In this document: one piece after another, positions 42,429 to 50,574 of the stretch | Layout of the letters: each line of letters begins with the position of its first letter | Position numbering within the stretch: position 1 is the first letter of the stretch | NCBI GenBank assembly: GCA_018000455.1 | Contig: JAGNJW010000016.1 | Span: 54,865-118,864, forward strand | Direction of reading: 5' to 3' | DNA from: Acidobacteriota bacterium | Lineage (GTDB): Bacteria; Acidobacteriota; Vicinamibacteria; Vicinamibacterales; UBA2999 | DNA length: 64,000 nucleotides | Translations under genes and position numbers: made by a program | The notes under the pieces: model-generated | The model's database searches: none | What the model was told of the DNA's origin: nothing | The model's input: only the letters and a program-made list of their open reading frames with translations

Positions 42429-43351
42429 GTGATGCGCGACACTGGGCCGCCGGCCGCCGCCGCCGGCTGCAGGTACATCAGGTCGCCGTCGAACTCGTAG
42501 AAGCGGACCTGATCGGCGCCGCTGTTCATCGGGTTGAGGTCGGCGGTCGTGTGCACGACGATCTTCTTCGTCGCCGGGTCGACGTCGTAGCTGCCGAAGT
42601 AGGCGAGATACGTGCGCTGGAGCACGCGCACCTCGTCGTCGGACGCGCGGTCGAGCGTCGTGGCCGGACGGTCGGGGTTCACGATCTGCACGGCCGTGTG
42701 GCCGTCGGGATGGAAGACGAACACGCCCTTCGGCGTCGGTCCGAAATTGCGGCGCACCTCGCCGCTCGGCAGCGTGGTCTTGTGCTCCACCAGTTCCCAG
42801 GTGCCGGCCACCTCCCGCCGGGCCTCGGCCGAGAACGACGCGGCGACGTCTGCCGCCGGCAGTCGCTCCCAGGTGATGCGCGAGAAGCGTGTCTTGCCGT
42901 CGACCTTGGTCGTGGGCGTGGTCAGCACGAGGCGGTTTCCGGCAAGCGCGATCGCCCGCACGAAGTCGCGCTCGCCAGGCCCGAACGTGCCGTCGCGATG
43001 GTGGGTCACGGTGCGCGATGCTTCGTCCACCGTGAAGGTGCCGAAGTAGGCGGTGTGGCGGGCAAGCGCCCGCGCGTCGGCCGCGTTGGCATCGGCGGGG
43101 CGTACCCGTGGCCGGGTCGCCGTCGTGAGCTGCGCCTGCATGCGTCCGTCAGCGGTGTAGACGATCGTGCCGAGCGGCGCGGCACCGAGTCCCGCCGTGG
43201 GCGGCTCGCCCTCGCGCACCTGCTCGGTCGAGACCAGGCGCCAGTGGCCGACGAGCTGGGATCGGAGCGTAGCCTGCCCGTGCGGGATAGCCGTCAGCAG
43301 CACGGCCGCGATCGCCGTGCCGGTCCACTGGGTAGCACGTCGTGCGCTCAT
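42410..43351 (-). CDS. Secreted protein with two lipocalin-like domains
   Basis: 313 residues with a signal peptide (TGTAIAAVLLTAIPHGQA). Two lipocalin-like (PF13924-type) units are visible: LVGHWRLVSTEQVREGE...GTIVYTADGRMQAQL...YFGTFTVDEASRTVTHH and VAGTWELVEHKTTLPSGE...KGVFVFHPDGHTAVQIV...YFGSYDVDPATKKIVVH. Each has the GxW start and the Y-F-G-x-[FY] strand. Ligand unknown. First gene of the three-gene operon. Confidence 0.8.
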   Translation of the reverse strand: MSARRATQWTGTAIAAVLLTAIPHGQATLRSQLVGHWRLVSTEQVREGEPPTAGLGAAPLGTIVYTADGRMQAQLTTATRPRVRPADANAADARALARHTAYFGTFTVDEASRTVTHHRDGTFGPGERDFVRAIALAGNRLVLTTPTTKVDGKTRFSRITWERLPAADVAASFSAEARREVAGTWELVEHKTTLPSGEVRRNFGPTPKGVFVFHPDGHTAVQIVNPDRPATTLDRASDDEVRVLQRTYLAYFGSYDVDPATKKIVVHTTADLNPMNSGADQVRFYEFDGDLMYLQPAAAAGGPVSRITWRKVQ

Positions 43352-43397
43352 GCGGCAGTCTCCACTGGCGGACTACTGTCATCCATTGTCAGGCGCG

Positions 43398-43415
43398 TGT
43401 AAAGGATGTAAAGGC
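43398..43415. repeat. TGTAAAGG tandem pair in a divergent promoter region
   Basis: TGTAAAGGA then TGTAAAGGC, 9-bp period, in the 90-bp gap between divergent genes; a possible regulator site. Low certainty. Confidence 0.3.
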
Positions 43416-43441
43416 ACAGGCGTTGCTTCGATTCGGGTGTC

Positions 43442-44623
43442 ATGCCTCAACGCCCACGATTCGACCTCCCGCGGTGGCAGCCGGCGCTCATAGTGACCGC
43501 AATAGCGGTCGCTCTCGCCCTGGTCGCCGTCGACGGTCCCCGCCTCCACGCCCAGTCCCGGGGCGAGCCGTATGCGGCGCTGCTGCCAGCGGTCCCGTTG
43601 GCCTTTCCCAACGACACCGACTCGAACAGCCCCGCCGTGTGGGAGATCCTGGATGGCACCTGGACCCTCTCACTCTTCAACTCCGTGGCGGGCTGGGCCG
43701 AGGTGAGCCGCGGGACGAGCCTGAAGAAGCTCGCCGACCAGGGCGCCATCCGCTTCGAGGGCGCGGCGCCGCTCGGCGGCATGTGGTTCGAGAGCATGGT
43801 GCGCGACGCCGATGCCTGGTACGGCTTCTACCACAACGAGCGCGAGCACGTCGTGTGCGAAGGGTCGGGGAAGGTGTGGCCGCGTATCGGGCTGGCGCGG
43901 TCGGAGGATCGCGGTGCGACGTGGCAGGATCTGGGTCCGGTCATCGAGACGCCGGCCTCGTCGGTGACCTGCGACACGAGCAACTACTACTTCGTCGGCG
44001 GCGTAGGCGATTTCTCGGTCGCGCTCGATGCCGACCGCAACTACGCCTATCTCTACTACACGCAGTACGTCGAGGCGGCCGACGCGGTTGGCGTGTCGGT
44101 GGCGCGCCTTGCCTGGGCCGACCGCGACCAGCCCGCCGGGCGGGCCGACATCTGGTCCGACGGGGTCTGGCTGCCGCCAGCCGCGTCCGCCGACCCGGGC
44201 GAGGAGGCCAATGAGCAGGTCATCGACCCTGCCGCCTCGCCGTGGGACTTCCCCCTGGCGACGCCGTTCCTGCGTGCCGTCAATCGCTGGGACGACGAGC
44301 GGGCCGGCGTCGACGTGTTCTGGGGGCCGTCCATTCATTGGAACGCCTCCCTCCAGACCTACGTCATGCTCCTCAACCAGGCCACGTCGAACACCTGGGA
44401 ACAGGGCGGCGTCTACGTGTCGTTCAACGACCGTCTCGATGCCCCCACCGAGTGGAGCGCGCCCGCCCTCGTCACGCGTGGTGGCAGTTGGTACCCGCAG
44501 GTCATCGGCCTCGATCCGGCCGGCACCGATTCCTACTCCGGCACCGACTCCTACTCCGGCGCCGTCGCCCGCTTCTTCATGGCGGGCAAGTCGGAACACC
44601 TCATCGTCTTCGGCCGCCGCTGA
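43442..44623 (+). CDS. Secreted beta-propeller-like protein (sialidase/glycosidase fold)
   Basis: 393 residues with an N-terminal signal anchor (LIVTAIAVALALVAVDGPRLHAQ). ARSEDRGATWQDLGP is a BNR/Asp-box (S-x-D-x-G-x-T-W), and repeated blocks such as MVRDADAWYGFYHNE, YAYLYYTQYVEAA, and VDVFWGPSIHWNASLQTYVMLLNQ fit blades of a 5- or 6-bladed propeller as in glycosidases. Catalytic residues cannot be assigned. Near the C-terminus an 18-bp tandem duplication (44522-44557) encodes GTDSYS twice, a likely replication-slippage site. Confidence 0.7.
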   Translation: MPQRPRFDLPRWQPALIVTAIAVALALVAVDGPRLHAQSRGEPYAALLPAVPLAFPNDTDSNSPAVWEILDGTWTLSLFNSVAGWAEVSRGTSLKKLADQGAIRFEGAAPLGGMWFESMVRDADAWYGFYHNEREHVVCEGSGKVWPRIGLARSEDRGATWQDLGPVIETPASSVTCDTSNYYFVGGVGDFSVALDADRNYAYLYYTQYVEAADAVGVSVARLAWADRDQPAGRADIWSDGVWLPPAASADPGEEANEQVIDPAASPWDFPLATPFLRAVNRWDDERAGVDVFWGPSIHWNASLQTYVMLLNQATSNTWEQGGVYVSFNDRLDAPTEWSAPALVTRGGSWYPQVIGLDPAGTDSYSGTDSYSGAVARFFMAGKSEHLIVFGRR

Positions 44624-44725
44624 CGTTCGCCTCCGGCTGCCCGGGGGGCGGAAATCGTGTGCGGGCCGATGGGGTGGTGCTACTGTGAGGCCGCGGCCGG
44701 AGGACTCTGCCGGCGCGAGGCCCCC

Positions 44726-46006
44726 ATGAGCGCATCCCCGACCGTCTCCTCTGCCGCCATCGCTGCCACCGACGATACCGGCATGTTCGCCTGGTGGCGC
44801 GCGGCCGATGGACGCGCGCGTCACGCCTTCGTGGCCGCCTCGCTCGGCTGGATGCTCGACTCGTTCGACGTGATGCTCTACTCGTTGGTGCTGGCGGCGC
44901 TCATCCAGGACCCGACGCTGCAGCTCTCGACAGCCGTCGCCGGCCAGCTCGGCGCGCTCACCCTGCTCTCGGCCGCCGTCGGCGGCGTCGTCTTCGGCGT
45001 GCTCGCCGATCGGTTCGGCCGCAAGCGCGCGCTCATGGCAGCCGTGCTCATCTACTCGGTATTCACGGCCGCCTGCGGCCTCGTGCAGAACGTGACGCAA
45101 CTGGCGATCTTCCGCATCCTGCTCGGCTTCGGCATGGGCGGCGAGTGGGCCACGGGCGTGGCCCTGGTCTCTGAAACCTTTCCGGCGAAGCATCGCGGCA
45201 AGGCCCTGGCGTTCGTGCAGAGCTCGTGGGCGATTGGCTACGGGCTCGCCGCCCTCGTCAACCTGCTGGTGATGCCGGTGTGGGGCTGGCGCGGTGTGTT
45301 CTTCGTGGGCGTGCTGCCGGCGCTCTTCACCCTGTGGATTCGCCGCAAGGTCGAGGAGCCCGAGCTGTGGCGCCGCACCGCCGACAAGGCGCGCGGCCGG
45401 ATCGGCGAGTTGTTCACACCGGCCCGCGCCAGGACGACCATCTTCATCATCTTGATGAACGCCTGCTGCCTCTTCGGCTGGTGGGGCCTGAACCTCTGGG
45501 TGCCGGCTTACCTCAACCTGCCACCCGAGCGCGGCGGCGTCGGCCTCACCTCGTCGGCGATGTCGTGGTTCGTCATCGCCATGCAGGTCGGGATGTGGTT
45601 CGGCTACATCAGCTTCGGCTACATCGCCGATGCCGTCGGCCGCAAGCGCGCCTACGTCGGCTTCGTGCTGATGGCGAGCCTGCTGCTGCCGCTCTACGGC
45701 TACCTGCGCGAGCCGCTCTTCCTGCTGCTGCTCGGGCCGTTCGTGGCCTTCTTCGGCACCGGCTACTACAGCGGCTTTGGCGCCGTGATCGCCGAACTCT
45801 ATCCCACCGCGGTGCGCGCCACGGCGGCCGGTGTCGGCTACAACGTCGGGCGGATCGCCAGCGCGGCAGCGCCCTTCGTCGTCGGTACGATGGCCGGCAC
45901 GCAGGGCTTCGGCGCGGCATTCGCGGTCACGGGCGCGGCGTTCTTCCTCGCCGCCGTGGCCTGGATCGGCATACCCGACACCGCGAACCGGGAACTCATC
46001 GCCTGA
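44726..46006 (+). CDS. MFS transporter (AAHS/sialic-acid symporter-like)
   Basis: 426 residues, 12 predicted membrane helices. The MFS loop motif is VVFGVLADRFGRKRAL between TM2 and TM3, and repeated as ISFGYIADAVGRKRAY after TM8. ASLGWMLDSFDVMLYSLVL in TM1 with its Asp pair is typical of the aromatic-acid:H+ and sialate symporter branch. Substrate not determinable. ATG 44726 is family-consistent. Confidence 0.88.
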   Translation: MSASPTVSSAAIAATDDTGMFAWWRAADGRARHAFVAASLGWMLDSFDVMLYSLVLAALIQDPTLQLSTAVAGQLGALTLLSAAVGGVVFGVLADRFGRKRALMAAVLIYSVFTAACGLVQNVTQLAIFRILLGFGMGGEWATGVALVSETFPAKHRGKALAFVQSSWAIGYGLAALVNLLVMPVWGWRGVFFVGVLPALFTLWIRRKVEEPELWRRTADKARGRIGELFTPARARTTIFIILMNACCLFGWWGLNLWVPAYLNLPPERGGVGLTSSAMSWFVIAMQVGMWFGYISFGYIADAVGRKRAYVGFVLMASLLLPLYGYLREPLFLLLLGPFVAFFGTGYYSGFGAVIAELYPTAVRATAAGVGYNVGRIASAAAPFVVGTMAGTQGFGAAFAVTGAAFFLAAVAWIGIPDTANRELIA

Positions 46007-46029
46007 CGGCGTCGCCATCCGCAAGATAG

Positions 46030-46251
46030 GTGTGGGTCTGGAACGTCTGGGGGCTCGGCTGCCTGCTCGTCATCACGGTGATTGCGGTGGCGACCTCGCC
46101 AATGGTGCGCGCCTTCGGCGACGATCCCCTGCACGTCAACACCTGGGTGCTGCATCTGCCCGACATATGGCTTCCAGCGGTTCTCGTCGTCGTCGCGCTC
46201 GCCGGACATCTCGTCGTGACGCGGGCACTGCTCGGCTCCCGTCGCGCTTGA
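46030..46251 (+). CDS. Small two-helix membrane protein
   Basis: 73 residues: helix one VWGLGCLLVITVIAVATS, a short loop, helix two IWLPAVLVVVALAGHLVVTRALL. GTG start 23 bp after the MFS stop, probably in the same transcript. Unknown function; could be an MFS accessory. Confidence 0.55.
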   Translation: MWVWNVWGLGCLLVITVIAVATSPMVRAFGDDPLHVNTWVLHLPDIWLPAVLVVVALAGHLVVTRALLGSRRA

Positions 46252-46277
46252 CCGGCCGACGGCGGCGCACCTATACT
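46248..46277 (+). promoter_or_regulatory. Strong promoter for the asd leader
   Basis: TTGACC (46248-46253), an 18-bp spacer and TATACT (46272-46277). It overlaps the end of the small membrane-protein gene and drives the leader region of the lysine/DAP operon. Confidence 0.7.
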
Positions 46278-46288
46278 TTTGACCGTCG

Positions 46289-46369
46289 ATGTCGACTCAG
46301 CACCTCCTTGCGGCTCGAAAGCACGCCACGCGAAAGCGACTCGCGGCGGAGGGCCAGGTGCGCGCCTAG
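46289..46369 (+). CDS. Possible 26-residue leader peptide of the asd operon
   Basis: An ATG 12 bp after the -10 opens a 26-codon frame ending TAG at 46367-46369. The peptide (starting MSTQHLLAARKHATRKRL) includes two Lys and two Thr among many Arg and Ala. A terminator-like hairpin follows 33 bp later, before asd. Aspartate-family genes are classic targets of lysine and threonine feedback, so attenuation by a leader peptide is possible, but control codons are not clustered and the peptide may be chance. Confidence 0.35.
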   Translation: MSTQHLLAARKHATRKRLAAEGQVRA

Positions 46370-46401
46370 ATTCGGACGGTCGGTCCGCCCGGGCACCCAG
46401 C

Positions 46402-46444
46402 AACCCGCCAGCGCCAGTCGCGCGTGGCGGGTTTCGTGTTTTCT
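46402..46444 (+). terminator. Intrinsic terminator-like hairpin ahead of asd (possible attenuator)
   Basis: Stem AACCCGCCA (46402-46410) / TGGCGGGTT (46425-46433), 9 perfect base pairs, 14-nt loop, followed by T-rich TTTCGTGTTTTCT. It lies between the strong promoter and asd with no other promoter visible in between, so it either ends the MFS transcript or attenuates the operon. Confidence 0.65.
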
Positions 46445-46486
46445 GAGCGGATATCACTCAGTAATCGGAAGGATGGCAAGACGGTC

Positions 46487-47530
46487 ATGCAGCAGCGATC
46501 AATCGAAGTCGGCGTGCTCGGCGCGACGGGCGTCGTCGGTCAGCACTTCGTCACGCGTCTCTCACGGCACCCGTGGTTCAAACCCGTCTGGCTCGCCGCC
46601 AGCGAGCGCTCCGAGGGCAAGACCTACCATGACGCCGCGCCGTGGCGCCTGGCAGCGCCGATGCCGCCCGAGGCCGCCGGCCGCACGGTCGATGCCTGCG
46701 TGCCCGGCCGCGGGCCCAAGATCGTGTTTTCTGGACTCGACGCTTCGGTGGCGGGTGACATCGAGGGCGCGTTTGCCGCGGCCGGCCACGTCGTCGTCAG
46801 CAACGCCAGGAATTTCCGCATGGATCCGCTCGTGCCGCTCCTCATCCCCGAGGTCAACGCCGACCACTTGAGCGTCGTGGCCGAGCAGCAGCGGGTGAAG
46901 GGCTGGTCAGGCATCATCGTGACCAATCCCAACTGCTCGACCATCGTGCTCGCCGCGGCGCTGGCGCCGCTGCGCGCGTTCGGTCTCGCCAGGGTCGTCG
47001 TGACGACGATGCAGGCGGTGTCGGGCGCCGGCTACCCCGGCGTGCCCTCGCTCGACATCCTCGGCAACGTCGTGCCCTACATCGGCGGCGAAGAAGACAA
47101 GATGGAGCGCGAGACGCAGAAAATCCTGGGTAGCGACGGCGGGCGGCAGCCGCACGACGTCGTCATCAGCGCACACACCAACCGCGTGCCCGTCATCGAT
47201 GGCCACACCATGACCGTGTCGGTCGAGTTCGCCACGCGCGTGGAGCCGGCTGCGGTGGTAGCGGCGATGCAAGCCTTCAGCGGACGTCCGCAGGAGCTCG
47301 GCCTGCCGAGCGCACCGGTACCGGCGATCGTGGTGATGGACGAGCCCAACCGCCCGCAGCCGCGGCTCGACGCCGACCGCGGCGACGGCATGGCCGTGTC
47401 GGTCGGCCGGGTGCGCGAGTGCCCGGTCTTCCACGTGAAGTTCGTGGCCCTGGCCCACAACGTGGTGCGCGGCGCTGCCGGCGCCGCCATCCTGAACGCG
47501 GAGCTGATGGTGGCCGAGGGGATGGCCTGA
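46487..47530 (+). CDS. asd: Aspartate-semialdehyde dehydrogenase
   Basis: Second step of the aspartate pathway: reduces beta-aspartyl phosphate with NADPH. 347 residues, the longer archaeal/fungal-like subtype. GVLGATGVVGQHFVTRL is the nucleotide-binding turn, NPNCST holds catalytic Cys150, and RVPVIDGH the active-site His240. C-terminal VALAHNVVRGAAGAAILNAEL. ATG 46487. First enzyme gene of the lysine/DAP operon; lysC follows after 36 bp. Confidence 0.93.
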   Translation: MQQRSIEVGVLGATGVVGQHFVTRLSRHPWFKPVWLAASERSEGKTYHDAAPWRLAAPMPPEAAGRTVDACVPGRGPKIVFSGLDASVAGDIEGAFAAAGHVVVSNARNFRMDPLVPLLIPEVNADHLSVVAEQQRVKGWSGIIVTNPNCSTIVLAAALAPLRAFGLARVVVTTMQAVSGAGYPGVPSLDILGNVVPYIGGEEDKMERETQKILGSDGGRQPHDVVISAHTNRVPVIDGHTMTVSVEFATRVEPAAVVAAMQAFSGRPQELGLPSAPVPAIVVMDEPNRPQPRLDADRGDGMAVSVGRVRECPVFHVKFVALAHNVVRGAAGAAILNAELMVAEGMA

Positions 47531-47533
47531 GGC

Positions 47534-47560
47534 AGGGAACAGGGAACGGGGAACAGGGAC
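47534..47560. repeat. 7-bp tandem repeat (AGGGAAC) between asd and lysC
   Basis: AGGGAAC, AGGGAAC, GGGGAAC, AGGGACG in a row. The last unit lies at ribosome-binding-site distance from the lysC ATG (47567), so copy-number change could alter lysC translation. Confidence 0.6.
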
Positions 47561-47566
47561 GCGTTC

Positions 47567-48967
47567 ATGGTTGTGATGAAGTTCGGCGGGACGTCGGTGG
47601 CGGACGAGGCCGCCATCGGGCGCCTGATGGGGATCGTGGCCCGCCAGCGCGCCATCGACATGGCGGCGGGCGAGGTTGCGCCGGGGCCGGTGGTGGTCGT
47701 CTCGGCGCTGTCGGGAGTGACGGATCGGCTGCTCGGTGTGGCGGCCGAGGCCGGAGCGGGCGATGCCGAGGGGGCGCGGCACAACCTCCGCGATCTGCGC
47801 GCCCGGCACATGACGGTGGCCGGCGTCGTCGACGACGAGGCGCTGCTGGCTGCGGCCCGGGCCGACATCGACCGCGAGTTCGATGAGCTCGAACGCGTCG
47901 TCGCCGCGCTGGGCGTGCTGCGCGAGGTGTCGCCGCGCTGGCTCGACACGATTGCCGCCACCGGCGAGATTCTGAGCAGCCGCATCGTGGCCGCGGCGCT
48001 GGCTGCGCGGGGGCTCGGCGGCGCCTGGGTGGATGCGCGGGCGGCGATCGTGACCGACGACGAGCACACGGCGGCGGCGCCCGAGTTCGCCGAGACGACG
48101 GCCGCGCTCGAGGCGCGGGTCCGGCCGCTGCTTGCGGCCTCTCAGGTGCCGGTGCTCGGGGGCTTCGTCGGTGCGACCAGGACCGGTGTGACGACCACGC
48201 TCGGCCGTGGCGGCTCGGATTTCTCGGCGGCCATCGTCGGCAGCTGCCTGCAGGCGGCCGAGATCCAGATCTGGACCGACGTCGACGGCATGCTCACCGC
48301 CGACCCGCGCCTCGTCGCCAGTCCGCGCGTGGTGCCCCACATCTCGTTCGCCGAGGCTTCCGAGCTCGCGTATTTCGGCGCCAAGGTGCTGCATCCCGCC
48401 ACCATCCAGCCGGCCGTCGCCCGCGACATCCCGGTGCGCATCCTGAACTCGAAGCGCCCCGAGGCGCCCGGCACGCTCATCACCGCCGTGAGTCCGCCCG
48501 GGGCGTGCGGACTCACGGCGCTCGCCTCGAAGAAGCACGTCACCGTGGTCGACATCACGTCCACTCGCATGCTCATGGCGCACGGCTTCCTCCGCCGCCT
48601 GTTCGAGGTCTTCGAGCGGCACAAGACGCCGGTCGACGTCGTCACCACCTCCGAAGTGAGCGTCTCGGTGACGGTCGACGACCGGCGGCGGCTGCCGGCC
48701 ATCGTCGAGGCGCTCTCCGAGTTCGCCGACGTCGCCCTCGAACACGAGATGGCGATCGTCTGTGCCGTGGGTGAGGGTCTCAAGCACGAGCCGCGGCTGG
48801 TGGCCCGGGTGTTCGACGCCGTCGGCGACGTGCCGATGAAGCTGCTGTCGCAGGCCGCCTCCCGGCGCAATATCACGTTCGTGATTCGCGAGGTCGACGT
48901 GCCGCTCGTGCTGGGCCGTTTGCACGAGGCGTTCTTCGCGGCCACCGGCGCCGGAGCCTCGGCATGA
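47567..48967 (+). CDS. lysC: Aspartate kinase (monofunctional)
   Basis: First step of the aspartate pathway. 466 residues. VMKFGGTSVAD at the N-terminus, VVVVSALSGVTDRLL, TLGRGGSDFSAAIVG and IWTDVDGMLTADPR mark the kinase domain; YFGAKVLHPATI closes it. Two C-terminal ACT domains (about 315-455, e.g. VTVVDITSTRMLMAHGFLRRLFEVFE) should bind lysine or threonine. Overlaps dapB by 4 bp. Confidence 0.94.
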   Translation: MVVMKFGGTSVADEAAIGRLMGIVARQRAIDMAAGEVAPGPVVVVSALSGVTDRLLGVAAEAGAGDAEGARHNLRDLRARHMTVAGVVDDEALLAAARADIDREFDELERVVAALGVLREVSPRWLDTIAATGEILSSRIVAAALAARGLGGAWVDARAAIVTDDEHTAAAPEFAETTAALEARVRPLLAASQVPVLGGFVGATRTGVTTTLGRGGSDFSAAIVGSCLQAAEIQIWTDVDGMLTADPRLVASPRVVPHISFAEASELAYFGAKVLHPATIQPAVARDIPVRILNSKRPEAPGTLITAVSPPGACGLTALASKKHVTVVDITSTRMLMAHGFLRRLFEVFERHKTPVDVVTTSEVSVSVTVDDRRRLPAIVEALSEFADVALEHEMAIVCAVGEGLKHEPRLVARVFDAVGDVPMKLLSQAASRRNITFVIREVDVPLVLGRLHEAFFAATGAGASA

Positions 48968-49653
48968 GCCGTCTGTTGCTCGTGGGGCACGGCCGGATGG
49001 GACAGCTGGTCGAGACCCTCGCGCCGGGCTACGGCTTCGAGCTGGCCGGCATCGTCACCGCACAGGATCCCGACGGCGTGACTGGCGACTACGGCCGCAT
49101 CGACGTGGCCATCGACTTCACGCTGCCCGAGGCCGTGGCGGCGAATGTGCCGAAGCTGGCGGCGCGTGGCATCAACGTCGTAATCGGCACGACGGGCTGG
49201 GGCGGCCACGAAGCCGCACTCCGGGCCGAGGTCGCCAAGGCGGGTACTGCCGTGCTCGCCGCCGCGAATTTCTCGCTCGGCATGAACCTCTTCATGTTGC
49301 TGGCCGAGGAATCGGCCCGGCGTTTCACCGCCCACGCCGATTTCGGCGCCTGGATTCACGAGCTGCATCACAGCGCCAAGAAAGATGCGCCGTCGGGCAC
49401 GGCGCTGATGCTGCAGCAGGCGATGGTCGAGGCCGGCTACGCTCGCAGCATCGACGTGGCCGCCACGCGCGCCGGATCGATCCCCGGCACGCACACGATC
49501 GGCTTCGATGGGCCGTCGGAGACCGTGACGCTGACGCATCAAGTGCGCGATCGCGGCGTCTTCGCCCGCGGCGCGCTCGAGGCCGCGCGCTGGCTGGTGG
49601 GGCGGCGCGGCTGGTTCACCATGCGGGACTTCCTCACGAATTCCGGAGATTGA
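48964..49653 (+). CDS. dapB: 4-hydroxy-tetrahydrodipicolinate reductase
   Basis: NAD(P)H-dependent step after dapA. 229 residues, slightly short for the family. LLLVGHGRMGQLVE is the nucleotide-binding motif and ELHHSAKKDAPSGTAL (about 133-148) the catalytic and substrate-binding signature with His135/136 and Lys139/140. The dinucleotide motif ends GRMG rather than the usual GxMGR. ATG overlaps lysC by 4 bp. Confidence 0.93.
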   Translation: MSRLLLVGHGRMGQLVETLAPGYGFELAGIVTAQDPDGVTGDYGRIDVAIDFTLPEAVAANVPKLAARGINVVIGTTGWGGHEAALRAEVAKAGTAVLAAANFSLGMNLFMLLAEESARRFTAHADFGAWIHELHHSAKKDAPSGTALMLQQAMVEAGYARSIDVAATRAGSIPGTHTIGFDGPSETVTLTHQVRDRGVFARGALEAARWLVGRRGWFTMRDFLTNSGD

Positions 49654-49655
49654 CC

Positions 49656-50561
49656 ATGCGCACGACCTTCACCGGCGTCGGCACCGCCCTCATCACCCCG
49701 TTCACCAAGTCGGGCGCCGTCGACACGACCGCGGTGCGCCGTCTGGCCCGCCGCCAGATCGATCTCGGCGCCCATTTCCTGGTGCCCTGCGGCACGACCG
49801 GCGAGGTGCCGACGCTGAGCGCGGCCGAGCGCCGTCAGGTGGTCGAGATCGTGGTCGATGAAGCGGCCGGGAAGACGCCGGTGCTGGCGGGCGCCGGTGG
49901 CTACGACACCCACGAGGTGGCACGGGCCGCCAGGGAGATGCAGGCGGCCGGCGCCAACGGTGTGCTGTCGGTCACGCCGTACTACAACCGGCCGACGCCC
50001 GAAGGCCTGCTCGCGCACTACTCCGTGATTGCCGGCGCCACGCCGTTGCCGATCATCATCTACAACGTGCCGGGCCGCACCGGCTGCAACGTCGATGCGC
50101 CGACGCTGGCGGCGCTGGCCGCCATTCCGACCGTGGTTGGCGTGAAGGAAGCCTCCGGCAACATGTCGCAGATGGCCGACATCATCCGCGCCGTGCCCGA
50201 CGGCTTCCTGGTGCTGTCGGGTGACGATGCGGTCACCTTGCCGCTGATGGCCATCGGCGGCCGCGGCATCATCTCGGTGTGCTCCAATCAGATTCCGCGC
50301 GAAATGGCCGACATGGTGGAGGCCGCCGAACGAGGAGACTTCGCCGCCGCCCGCGCCATCCATCAGCGCGTGCTCGGCATCATGCAGGTCAACTTCTGCG
50401 AGTCGAGTCCCGGGCCGGTGAAGTTCTCGATGGCCACCATGGGCCTGTGCGAGGAACAGTTCCGCCTGCCGATGGTGTCGCCGCGCCAGGCGTCGAAAGA
50501 CAAGGTGCTGGCCGTGATGCGCGAGCTGGGCCTGCCGATCGTGACGCGCGCAGCGGCGTAG
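49656..50561 (+). CDS. dapA: 4-hydroxy-tetrahydrodipicolinate synthase
   Basis: Condenses pyruvate with aspartate semialdehyde. 301 residues, TIM barrel. Schiff-base Lys164 in VVGVKEASGN, Tyr136 in IIIYNVPGRTG, and the CGTTGE loop (45-50) are all present, with VTPYYNRPTPEG. GGAG sits 7 bp before the ATG at 49656, which is preferred over an in-frame TTG at 49650. Confidence 0.95.
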   Translation: MRTTFTGVGTALITPFTKSGAVDTTAVRRLARRQIDLGAHFLVPCGTTGEVPTLSAAERRQVVEIVVDEAAGKTPVLAGAGGYDTHEVARAAREMQAAGANGVLSVTPYYNRPTPEGLLAHYSVIAGATPLPIIIYNVPGRTGCNVDAPTLAALAAIPTVVGVKEASGNMSQMADIIRAVPDGFLVLSGDDAVTLPLMAIGGRGIISVCSNQIPREMADMVEAAERGDFAAARAIHQRVLGIMQVNFCESSPGPVKFSMATMGLCEEQFRLPMVSPRQASKDKVLAVMRELGLPIVTRAAA

Positions 50562-50574
50562 CCGAGGACGACGG

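Noticed and set aside
43670..46024. A 784-codon open frame on the minus strand
   Set aside because: Antisense to the propeller and MFS genes, which have clear motifs; product is low-complexity His/Glu/Arg.
46278..46440. Lysine riboswitch upstream of asd
   Set aside because: The conserved core (AGAGG-type internal loops and five-helix junction) is not found; only hairpins and a terminator can be seen.
46907..48925. A 672-codon open frame on the minus strand
   Set aside because: Shadow of asd and lysC.
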